From Pomacea canaliculata (taxonomy: Eukaryota; Mollusca; Gastropoda; Architaenioglossa; Ampullariidae), in NCBI RefSeq assembly GCF_003073045.1, contig NC_037590.1:37378751-37442750 (forward strand): 64,000 nucleotides of DNA, given 5' to 3'. The notes under the pieces are model-generated. The model made no database searches, had not been told where the DNA came from, and saw only the letters and a program-made list of their open reading frames with translations. A program made the position numbers and the translations under genes. Shown piece after piece: positions 21,102 through 30,409 of the stretch; the first letter of the stretch is position 1, and each line of letters starts with the position of its first letter.

Positions 21102-22772
21102 CTAATGCAAAAGACGTGCTGTTGCTTCGTCTCTGATACGACGACGATACGTCTTCTCTGTGCTCGTCAAGGGAAATGAGTCAAACTTCAAGTAAAATCT
21201 GGGTCTTGGCGAAAGTGGGTCATCGATGGAGGTCACGATGTCCTTCTCTACAAACTCTTGTACTGACTGCACGGTGATGTCGTCCGACTCCAGCAACAAG
21301 CACGCGCAGAGCTCTTCGCCGACCACAGGATCCGGCACACCTACCACCGCCACGTCCACCACTCCGGGACACCGACGAATACGAGTTTCCAGCCACTCAG
21401 GGTAGAAAATAGACATACCACGAGAAATGGCGTCGCTGCCTCGACCTTCCACAATGAGGTGACCATCAGCGGTGAGCTTCCCTATGTCACCTGTTCGAAT
21501 GAAACCATCTGAGGTAAAGGCCGCTTTTGTGGCATCAGGGTCATTGAGGTAACTAATACCTGTGTCATTGTGCTTGACCAAAATAAGGCCACGTTCTCCA
21601 GTTGGCATAATTGTACCCTCGTCTTCAGTGCTGACGATCTTTACCTCTACCCCGTGAATAGGAATGCCGCAGTCGAAGTCGTTGCATTTGCTTGGGTCAT
21701 CTACGCTGAGGACGGATATCACCCCAATGTCGATTCCTCCGTAGGAGACGATTACTTTTTCAGAAAAAGCTGAAGCGGCTTCCAAAATTTGTTTAGTTAT
21801 AGGTTGACCACCTAGATAGAGCGTTTTTAGTTTCCAGTCACCAAACACGGAACAATTATACCCATGGTTTTCTTGTTTTTCTAACAGCTTTTGTCTTTTG
21901 TTGAAAATTTGTAGGATGAAAGCTGGTGCAATAATGGCAGTATCACATTTTTCTTCTTGTATCGTTCGATGTATGAAATCCACCATATCTTCGGGCTTCC
22001 CAGTTCTCATGTCGAAAAGCACTCGGGTGCTGGCTGAGATGAACGTGTGGCCCACAAATCCACCTGTCCAGCCAAATGGGGAAATGACGAATCGTTTTGA
22101 ATACTCTGGAACATCTTCTCTAAAATAATCCCTTTTATTTACTAACCCTGCTAGAACGCCGTGAGTGTAGGCTACGAGCTTAGAAAAGCCAGTGCTGCCC
22201 GAGGTGGTGAAGACCGTGCAGATGTCATCCGCGGTGATTTCGTCGTCGCAGAACCAATCGTTGAGGTTTTCCAGGTGACTCAGAAAGTCGTCGTCGCTAC
22301 CCTTTTCACTTCGCCGAATAAAGAAGACTTTCCGGAGACTCGGGAGTTTCTCACAAGCGACATCGTTTTGGCCGATGAGTTGCAGGCGGGTCCTGAGCGG
22401 ATTCCAGGGACTGTTGTCGACATCAGGGTCGAGGACGATAGCCGTGGCTTGAGATTTCTGCAGTCCGTGTAGGATGTCGGAGCCGTCTGCCAGCTGACAC
22501 TGACCGTTGACGGAGACGGCCCCCGACATGAGGAGGCCCGTCTCGCACACAGCTCTCTCGGGAGAGTTGGGCAGCGTGTTGAGGATGAAGTGACCACGCC
22601 CCAAGCCCGATGCCTTGAGTACAGCGGCCCACCGTCCACCAAGACGATAGATGAGCTCGTAGGTGAGGACCTGGCGACCCCCGTGGCAGTCATGGAAGAT
22701 GAATGCCGGACGTTGTGGTACGAGTTTAGCATATTGCTGCAAGGCCCCGGTGATTGTCGTAAAGGTCGCCAT
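21102..22772 (-). CDS. ANL-7: divergent AMP-forming acyl-CoA synthetase-like enzyme
   Basis: Predicted 556-residue, uninterrupted member of the array (MATFTTITGA ... RLLH). Residues 1 to about 197 and about 380 to 550 are nearly the same as in ANL-2 and ANL-4, but the middle (about 200-380) differs strongly: AYTHGVLAGL, KRDYFREDVPEY, TAIIAPAFIL, QENHGYNCSV. This middle part forms much of the acyl pocket in the superfamily, so a different substrate is plausible. The motif that is YGGTDIG in its neighbours is YGGIDIG here: the conserved Thr that contacts the adenylate phosphate is Ile, which could weaken or abolish adenylation. TTSGSTGFSK, TGD, GR and the catalytic lysine (STEKTYRR) are kept. 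The start has an in-frame TGA upstream. No targeting signal. Confidence 0.88.
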   Translation of the reverse strand: MATFTTITGALQQYAKLVPQRPAFIFHDCHGGRQVLTYELIYRLGGRWAAVLKASGLGRGHFILNTLPNSPERAVCETGLLMSGAVSVNGQCQLADGSDILHGLQKSQATAIVLDPDVDNSPWNPLRTRLQLIGQNDVACEKLPSLRKVFFIRRSEKGSDDDFLSHLENLNDWFCDDEITADDICTVFTTSGSTGFSKLVAYTHGVLAGLVNKRDYFREDVPEYSKRFVISPFGWTGGFVGHTFISASTRVLFDMRTGKPEDMVDFIHRTIQEEKCDTAIIAPAFILQIFNKRQKLLEKQENHGYNCSVFGDWKLKTLYLGGQPITKQILEAASAFSEKVIVSYGGIDIGVISVLSVDDPSKCNDFDCGIPIHGVEVKIVSTEDEGTIMPTGERGLILVKHNDTGISYLNDPDATKAAFTSDGFIRTGDIGKLTADGHLIVEGRGSDAISRGMSIFYPEWLETRIRRCPGVVDVAVVGVPDPVVGEELCACLLLESDDITVQSVQEFVEKDIVTSIDDPLSPRPRFYLKFDSFPLTSTEKTYRRRIRDEATARLLH

Positions 22773-22806
22773 TGTTCACGAGTTGATACTTTTTCGTACC
22801 TTTAAT

Positions 22807-23578
22807 CTAGGAACACACAAAAAATCTGACTGAAATTTGTCTGATTATATCTTTTAGTTGCAGTATTTGAGCTAATCGTTTGTGCTTTTCCGAGTTTGAA
22901 TTACAGCATGCACTTGTATTACTGGACTGCGTACATACGATTTTTTCCAGTTAACTACTAAAACGAGGCATGTGTGTACAAAGCTTCCGGTTTAGTCACA
23001 TTCATTGTTTAGGCTCGCTAAGACTAACGGCGGAGAACTTTGCAAGAGGCTAAGTGTTGGTCTTGGCAGACAGACAAGAATCCACCTATACACATCCATG
23101 ATTACACGCCTGAGACGTGCGTCTAGTCATATTTTGCTCGTGGTAGTAAGCATTTAGTGTTACTTCTCCAAGGTCAGTCACTTGTTTACATTTAGACATA
23201 ACACGACTCCACTACGTTTTGTCTTACTAAAACCGACCGATTTTTTTATTTTGCCTTGTGCACTGTTAGGTGAATATCTAACGCGTTGGTCAATTAATCT
23301 GCTATGTTACATAAACACTTAAGCTGAATGGTAAAGGCTCACAATCATCTGCGTCCCTGAGCCCGGAAGACTTCTACATAAATGACACAGACGTCGAGTA
23401 ACAAAGAAATAGGAAAGTTCGTCAGAACATCTATACCTAATCTAGAAATTTCGATCGTATATGTATTATTAAAATATGTACTTACAATGATGAAGACCAA
23501 AGTGTGTAATTGTTTACAGTGTCAAAATGAACTCAAGGTGGTATTTTTTCGAAGCAGAAGTAAGGGGGCTGAAACCAC
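22807..23578 (-). other. Predicted 5'UTR intron of ANL-7, weak donor
   Basis: The acceptor (T-rich run, TTCCTAG) is conserved 34 nt before the ATG. The aligned donor site reads CTG|GTGGTT at 23578, where the other copies have GTGAGT, so splicing there may be poor or another donor may be used. The interval is longer (about 772 nt) because of inserted sequence. Confidence 0.4.
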
Positions 23579-23582
23579 CAGG

Positions 23583-24139
23583 TAGCATACCGAGTGTTGC
23601 TGCGTGAGGATGTTGTCATGTACTGAGAAGGCCGCACATACCACCTACATACTTGTTATCTTTCTGACACTTTTATAAACGTACCCGAGTCGTATGCTTT
23701 GTTCACCAGCTACAAACTTCTACCATCTATCACACTGCGAGATAAGCGTTTGAGTGGCTAAAAACCAGAACACACTTGTACACAAATGAGTGAGGTGGTA
23801 TGTTGACATAACTAGCCGTGGGATTGCGAGAAGGCGCTTGCATACTAATTAAACTGTAGAAGACTACCTTCCAGGTAGACAAGAGTGTATTAATTTTATT
23901 TTTATAGACACCGCACCATGAATATGAAGCATCTGAAATATCGATGAATTTATTTTCATAATCTGGATGTTGCTCCAATTTCACTTTTCTATAATGCAAG
24001 TGTTTGTTAACAACGCTTCAAGGCAAAATATTTATTGCCACAATCCTTTTAAAAATTAACATTTAGACAAAGCATTAAGTCATGCAATTTTAATTATTGT
24101 ATTTCTGGGAGTAAAGATGGTTTAAATATTACCGGTTTT
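23583..24139. other. Spacer upstream of ANL-7
   Basis: The left edge (23583-23650) is a diverged form of the family's first exon. The rest is AT-rich and shows no supported gene. Confidence 0.45.
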
Positions 24140-24332
24140 TAGATCTTTGGGAGGAGACACCGACCTATCAGGGCCAGCATTTTTGCATTCACCTTCCCTC
24201 TTTACAGTAAACCACTTATTCTTAACAGCTCGGTCGTCTGGGGAAATGAGCGCTGTGCCAGATGGGAATCGAACCGGTTCGCCCCTGGGTTCAGACGCCA
24301 ATGTTTAACCACTGCGCTATCCGCTTTTACAT
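24140..24332 (-). mobile_element. tRNA-derived SINE
   Basis: On the minus strand a tRNA-like head is clear: A-box TAGCGCAGTGGTTA (within 24303-24330) and B-box GGTTCGATTCC (24265-24275), the two internal RNA polymerase III promoter elements at the normal spacing. A non-tRNA body follows, running leftwards to about 24140. There is no evidence of a functional tRNA: the acceptor stem does not close. The outer limits are approximate. Confidence 0.75.
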
Positions 24333-25074
24333 TTCTGGATTATAAGCGTTTTTAATGTGTCAACATAATATTATTACAGCGAGCACACATACTGGTTGGC
24401 GAATGCGCAGATATAGAACAAGATAATGTTACGAGTCCACCAGTTGCAAAATAAAAGTACATGTTGACCGACCTACAGAGATAGGGATAAGGTCATTCCT
24501 TGAATTTCGTCAGTAATTTCGAACCAAGTAACCTTTGAAGAATCTGAACACTAGCGCAAGGATGAATGACAGTCTGATATTTTATCACGCAGTCCGTAAC
24601 TCATTTAAGAATATTTAGTATGTGAGATATTTTGTATGTCTTGATATGAATAACTATAATAACTACAACCAATAAGTTACACTTAATCCACCGAGCAAAA
24701 AAAACAAACAAAAACAAACTAGAAAAGTATAATAATCTGAAGCCTTCTCTCTTAGTAATCATTTTTCAGTTTAGCTAATGCTTTAAGTTTGATTATTATC
24801 GTTACATTTAGTTTTTAGGTAAATAAATTGTTAGATCGATCTTAAAGCAGTGTCTCCTCTTTAGCGAGTGTGAAGTCCTCATGATGACAGCTTGGGTTTA
24901 CTCCCTCCACCTTTTCTCCCGACCCTCACTCCCCATATTTTCTTTATATGTGTGTATATATGTTTATCGTTCTGTCTCTGTCCTGTATGCCCAATATTGG
25001 TCAGAATATGTCGCTTATGTTCCCGAATGAAAGATGAAGGGGTCTTGGAGGTAGAGGCGAGCCGCCAGCTGTCG
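24333..25074. other. Spacer
   Basis: AT-rich, with a short A-run near 24697-24720. Nothing else was recognised. Confidence 0.5.
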
Positions 25075-25335
25075 TTACACCTGTCGATTAGGTTTTCCTG
25101 TGCTCGCTAACGGGAAAAAATCAAATTTCAAATAATGGCGAGGCCTAGGCAACAGATGATATTCATACGATGTCACGATATCTCTCTCCACAAAGTATCG
25201 AACAGATTGTAAGGTGATGTTATCCGACTTCAGCAGCACACATGCACAAAGCTCTTCGTTTAGGACAGGATCAGGAACGCCGACGACCATCACGTCCAGG
25301 ACCCCTTGACACTCGTGGATTCGTGCCTCCACGTA
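25075..25335 (-). pseudogene. ANL-8: lone, divergent C-terminal exon of the same enzyme family
   Basis: An 87-codon open stretch reads YVEARIHECQGVLDVMVVGV and ends ASTGKPNRQV, then stops. It aligns with the last 95 residues of ANL-4 but is much more diverged than any other copy. It retains PDP, EELCAC and the catalytic lysine in the more usual TGK form. Immediately upstream is TTTATTAACAG|TAC, a good splice acceptor, so this looks like the last exon of an intron-bearing relative. No upstream exons were found before the oppositely oriented C1q gene begins at 25846, so it is treated as an orphan. It could instead be a live last exon of a gene with distant exons. Confidence 0.6.
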
Positions 25336-25845
25336 CTGTTAATAAAGTAACCACTCAGTCACTGTATTGGAAAATCTTTGCTCCGGAAATAGGAAAAAAT
25401 CTCATTGCAATAATTTTTTAGCAGGTTCTCTGTGCGCATTTAATCAGCTTCACCTGTTTGCTGCTCTCAAAAACACACTCGCTCCTTATATTATGATGAT
25501 TCACATGTTCGTTACGCCTGTATGATATTGCTCAGCTTGAAAACAAATAAGGAAAAGCCCTTAAAGCAAATAAAATTCCAGTGAACGATCTCTTGCAAGG
25601 AGACACAGGTATTTACAAGCACTCCAATCAGCAAGATGTTTGCTGCACGGCACACCCCATAGTTATGATGCTGAGACCACAGACATGAGAACAGATCACG
25701 AGTGGCATGTTTTCCTCCACACATCCTTTTCTCACTAAGATCCCACAGTTTAACTAGTCTGCACGCTTCCGATGTCAGCAGCTTTCTAATCATCTCTGGT
25801 CTGTGAGGAGGTCGATCTTCATCAGACTCACGGCTTACTGGCAAA
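25336..25845. other. Spacer and 5' region of the C1q gene
   Basis: Should contain the promoter and 5'UTR of the C1q gene on the plus strand. No TATA box is obvious. A 174-codon minus-strand open frame (25512-26036) overlaps the signal-peptide exon antisense and is taken as a shadow. Confidence 0.45.
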
Positions 25846-27067
25846 ATGAGTAACAAATGGGCACTTCTCTTTCTTTTTACTTTATTATCGTCCGTCTTGA
25901 GTGATCCTGTCGTCAGAAAGAAACGATCGGACGATGCAAATCCTCTGGAAGCTGTCGTAGAAAGGCTCTCGCAGCAAGTCATTGCCATGCAATCAGAGCT
26001 CAGTGTTTTAAATTCTAAAATCAGTAAGTAAAACATTTTGTCAACGGCTATTTTGTAATCAGCTATATATGGGGTAGTCTGCTTGTTTCCTATTTTTTAA
26101 AACACGTAAAAGGGTCAAAAGGATTTCCAAAATAGATGTACATGTTTCGTATATGGAACAAGTAATAAATCTGTAAACCTTTTGTTTTTTGGGGGTTGGG
26201 ACTTGGGGAATGAATCAGGGGTTAAGCACATAGATGACAAATCATTTGTGCTTTTTGGAATCTTGTAATAATTTTTCATAAGTATGTTGGAAATCTATTT
26301 ATGCCATCTTGATGACACGAGTACTTGTTTGTGTCTTTAGACGACTAAGAATTCAAAATGGTTTCCCAGTTCAAGTCAGTCTCTTTTAATTTGATTTTAC
26401 TTTTGTGAAAGAAACTAAAAAAATGGGATCTGCAAAAAAGTAGTATAGGATGAAGAATAATTACCACATGATACGAATCATGTTAGTAACTTTAATTAGT
26501 TTAATAAGAATTATTAGAGCTATAAAAGATTTATCGGATTTATTAGTCATGCGAGGAATTTCAGCCTTTTTGTGTACAGAGAGAGAGAGGGGAGGAAGAG
26601 AGAGTAAAACAAAGAAAGAAAAACTAGTTGACAAGTAAAATGTCAATTTTTCAGATACTCTGCAGACAAATGTTGCTTTCCACGCTGAGTTCAGCCAGGA
26701 TCCTGTTACCCTCGGACCCTTAGCTGCTCTGATCATGGACAGGGTAATCACCAATACAGGGAGCGGATACGACCAGCATACGGGCAACTTTCACGTGCCG
26801 GTATCCGGATCTTACATGTTTGTGGTAAACTGCATGGGACCTATAGACGGTTATATCTATGTGGACATTGTGGTCGATGATGCGTCAGTAGATGAAACCA
26901 TCTCTCATGGTGATACATATCACTGGGACCACGTGAGTGAAAGCATCATCCTTCATCTGAAGCAAGGGCAGAGAGTGTGGCTGAAGCAAAACGAAAACTT
27001 AACCAAGAGCATCAGGGGATCGCATTGGAGCACGTTTTCTGGATTTCTAATCAGAGCAGATCCTTAG
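25846..27067 (+). CDS. Secreted globular C1q-domain protein, two exons
   Basis: Exon 1 is 25846-26023 (donor ATCA|GTAAGT) and exon 2 is 26655-27067 (acceptor TTTTTCAG|AT); joined they encode 196 residues. Residues 1-19 are a signal peptide (MSNKWALLFLF...VLS). A dibasic KKR follows, then a short heptad-like helix (about 33-58, LEAVVERLSQQV...), and a C1q domain from about 63 to the end, with VAFHAEFS, GNFHVPVSGSYMFVV and the closing FSGFLIRADP. There is no collagen stretch. Such short secreted C1q proteins act in molluscs mainly as pattern-recognition lectins; that role is family knowledge, not shown here. The exon layout (signal plus coil, then C1q) is usual. AATAAA occurs at 27318. Confidence 0.9.
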
Positions 27068-30000
27068 AAAAGATGGATCGATCATGCTCACCACATTCAT
27101 CAATCATATGGATTTATGTCAAATAGTTTCTAGGTGTTATTCTGAATCCACAGTCATAGTTGTTGGCTTAAAGACCGCATTAAGAGCCTACCGGTTTCAT
27201 ACTTTGTCAATGAGCAAATATAGAGGATCATTTGCACATATTTTTAAAAATTAAAATCACTTTTATATAATTAATTTTTCCATATTGATAATTGCTGATA
27301 TTGTAAAAGATTAAAATAATAAAAGTAGTTACAGGAATTTGACATGTTGTTTGAGTATGGGTGGGTACACACGTACTTTATTGTGCGCTAGTCTAAGGGA
27401 AGCTCTGATGGAGCTCAGCAATGGCAAACTTACGCCAGCAGGGTCGGTCTTCCGACCGCCAGAGATAGTCTTCTAGTGAACTTTATGTGCAAGCCCACTA
27501 AACACATGCACAAACACTCTCACGCACACATCCACACACGATCTAACTCCTTCCCCACGCACATGAACGCGCACGCTCCTCTTCACACACGCTGACCCTG
27601 TTTTCATGACGAAATAACCAGGTAGCAGTAAACAAAATCCCTTTCCCCAGCACAAAAAAATATAAGTGTGTTAAACATTTGTTTCAAAGAAAAACATGTG
27701 ACATTTGGTTTTTAGAAGACATTCTCGAAGAAAGTTTAGGCTGAAACAGTCAGTACCGTGATGATTAGCTACTCTGCTGCACCCCCTCCTCCGCGAGCTG
27801 CACTGGCTACCATAAGTGATAATATATACAGCGCAATATCTTGGCCAAAGATGGATTCATTGCGCTGAAACAATATCATGAAATAATCACAAAGATGCCG
27901 AACGAAGAACAATGCGAGGACTCGCTGCAGTAAAGGGCGATCACAGCAGATTTAACGGTAAGGACTCCAGAGAATACTGAATAAGGGTTGATGACAAGAG
28001 AATATACTGAGAAGATGTTGAGTAATCTTAAGAAAATGAAGAAATGTTATCATATGAAACTGCAAAAGGGTGATCGTCACTTCAGTTCCAATGTTCTCAA
28101 CTGGTGATACGCACACCCCTAATCGTACGGCAAGGGTTATGCAAGGGTACGCAGCGACATAAATCAGCACATGCCATTATGAAAATAAGTACTTTTATGC
28201 GACGACTTACGCGCGAGGGGTACTAGCGCACATACCTTCACCATTTGATGGTACAGTAGCCAAAAAGGTGGAGATCGAACTCTGCTGTAGTTTATTTACT
28301 GCAGCAAAATGTCGCTACCAGAAGCGAGTGAACCAGGTGGAGCGGAACCCAGCCAATAGATCAGAATAGTTTGTACTTCAAAATAACAAGATGTATATAG
28401 TCCAGCTGCAAATGAAGAGGAAGAAAATGAAGCAGAAGCACACGTAAACACTTTTATCCAAATCGAAGCACGACCTGAAAACCTAAACAAAATCAAGGAG
28501 AGCCGATCCCCTCAGGCTGTTAGGCAAAGGGACATGACTCTTTGGTAACTTCTTTCCTTAAATCATGCTGGAAACTGCACATTCCAACTTTCCACGCATG
28601 ATGACTTTGTTCGATGCTTTGCAACTTGCATAAATTTTTAAGTGTGAAATGGCTGCCTATCACTGTAGGCAACGTTCAAAATCAAACTTATGCATGGGTG
28701 GGAGGTGAAATGTTTCTTGGGACTAAAACAAGTCCGGCAGTCGATCCATCAAACACATACCGCTTTTTTTTAATTATTATGTCCCAAGCAAAGATGATAG
28801 CCTTTTTGGTCTGAATTTCACAAAATACAGGTGTATTTTATTGCTAGTGATAAAAATGAAACGAGATGAATATTCTGACAATAAATGTTATGATTTAAAG
28901 CACACACACCCACACAGATCGATAATGTCCGCCCATTCGGCTCGACGTTCTCATCATCACACACAACTACAGGGTCTCGATCGATCGTATCTCACAACCT
29001 GTTACATCTCGCTTCTCACCACTCTTTGTGGCAGAGTGGATTAGCCTCAAATATTAAGTTACCCCTAGTTATGGCTCGTATACCACGAACTATACGTAAC
29101 TGCATGTACAGTGTATATCCTTTTATAACATGGAGCGCACGTCTTCTATTACATCTTTATATTTGTTTTGCTGAACCTGAAACTACTTCAAATATGGATG
29201 AATAAAGATTTTTCTTAAGAAACATATGATAATACTGCCTTTCTGTATGTTGTTTTTTATGCTTTGTGTGTTTCAATGCGTAAATCGAATTATCACCGAA
29301 GAAAAAAATCCTCTTCTCTACTTTTTATACCACTTTCACCATTACAAGCATTTCGCCCAACGTTTGTGCTGGACAGACAGTGGCGAGATAAGAAGTCGGG
29401 AGCTGCTATAAATGTAAGGGCTTTATTACAATAACTAAAAAAGTTAATGATGCTTACTGCGTGGATTTAGGCAGACAGTCCACTGGGATACTGTACGTAT
29501 TTGATGATATGTCAAACATCGAGTTTAGCAGACGACAAACTGTCACGTGGCTGTTACGTGCAATGACGTGGAATACCACCAATGGCGGATGCGAATGCAT
29601 CACATGGCATCACTGTAAAGACGAGGTTTTCAAACACAGTCATACGTGGAATGGCGAAGCATCCTGAATTGTGTTGCTTACTTCTGACACTTGTGATAAC
29701 ACTCCTGTCCAATTATGGTACCAGGTACCTTTAGATCTTTGACATGTTTACTGTTGACAACACTGTATCGAAGGCGTAGGCTGTAAACGAAAAACTGGCG
29801 ATCCAAGGGAGATCATTGCCATTAAACTGTTTTGAAAAGAATGTAACAGGTCTTGCATGTGCTTACTTTCCGTGGCATTTCCCTGAATATATCGTAACTT
29901 AACTCTGAGTCCGGTTATTGGATGTAGTGAAATGTTTCAGAAAAGACGAAAAATGTTTCGTAATGCTCAGATGTAGTCAGATTAACTGTTAACACGATTG

Positions 30001-30409
30001 CCAGATTGTAAGCGCTAGCGCTCCACCCATCTGTTTCTATCGATGTCATTTTGCTTGTCTGTCATCAGTCTATGTTAGTGTGTGTGTGTCTTTGTTTGTT
30101 AAATAGATACTTTTGTGAAGTAACAATTACGCAAAGCCGTACATAACTGAACTAAAATTTAAAACTAAAAGTTTGATTAGGTAGAACGTCTGAACATGTC
30201 AGGTGTAATTAATAGGTAAGAGAATATAGCTTCAGAAATTGCAGCATTTTACTATCACAATGTAAAATTAAATCAGATAATTTTAGCAGCTCTTTATTTA
30301 AATTTATTCTGTGTGATGGTCTTTGATGGTAATTGTTTTGTGAAATTGTCTGTAAATGTAATAGATGGATTATAACTTCATACAGATTCACTACTGTGTG
30401 CTGTTCTAG
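27068..30409. other. Intergenic stretch between the C1q gene and the first located TXNDC11 exon
   Basis: Contains the C1q 3'UTR (to about 27340) and should contain the promoter and first exon of TXNDC11, which must end with two bases of a split codon. No candidate with a start codon, a hydrophobic anchor and a suitable donor was found. Short plus-strand open frames at 28614-28814 and 29226-29411 show no resemblance to the TXNDC11 N-terminus. Confidence 0.5.
27774..27812 (+). mobile_element. Tiny LINE scrap
   Basis: Thirteen codons read LLHPLLRELHWLP, a word very common just after the catalytic core of LINE reverse transcriptases, followed at once by a stop. No other part of an element can be aligned on either side, so this is at most a small remnant and might be chance. 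Confidence 0.3.

Noticed and set aside
24240-24332. Functional tRNA gene at the SINE head
   Set aside because: Both internal promoter boxes are good, but the acceptor and anticodon stems do not pair and a SINE-type body follows.
25512-26036. 174-codon minus-strand open frame across the C1q first exon
   Set aside because: It is antisense to a well-supported signal-peptide exon and shows no family features.
26735-27067. Separate 110-residue protein starting at the internal Met
   Set aside because: The frame continues upstream to a good acceptor at 26655 and joins the signal-peptide exon in phase, giving a complete C1q domain.
29030-29100. Possible tRNA gene: A-box-like TGGCAGAGTGGATTAGCC
   Set aside because: No B-box (GGTTCRANNCC) follows at the right distance and no cloverleaf stems can be drawn.
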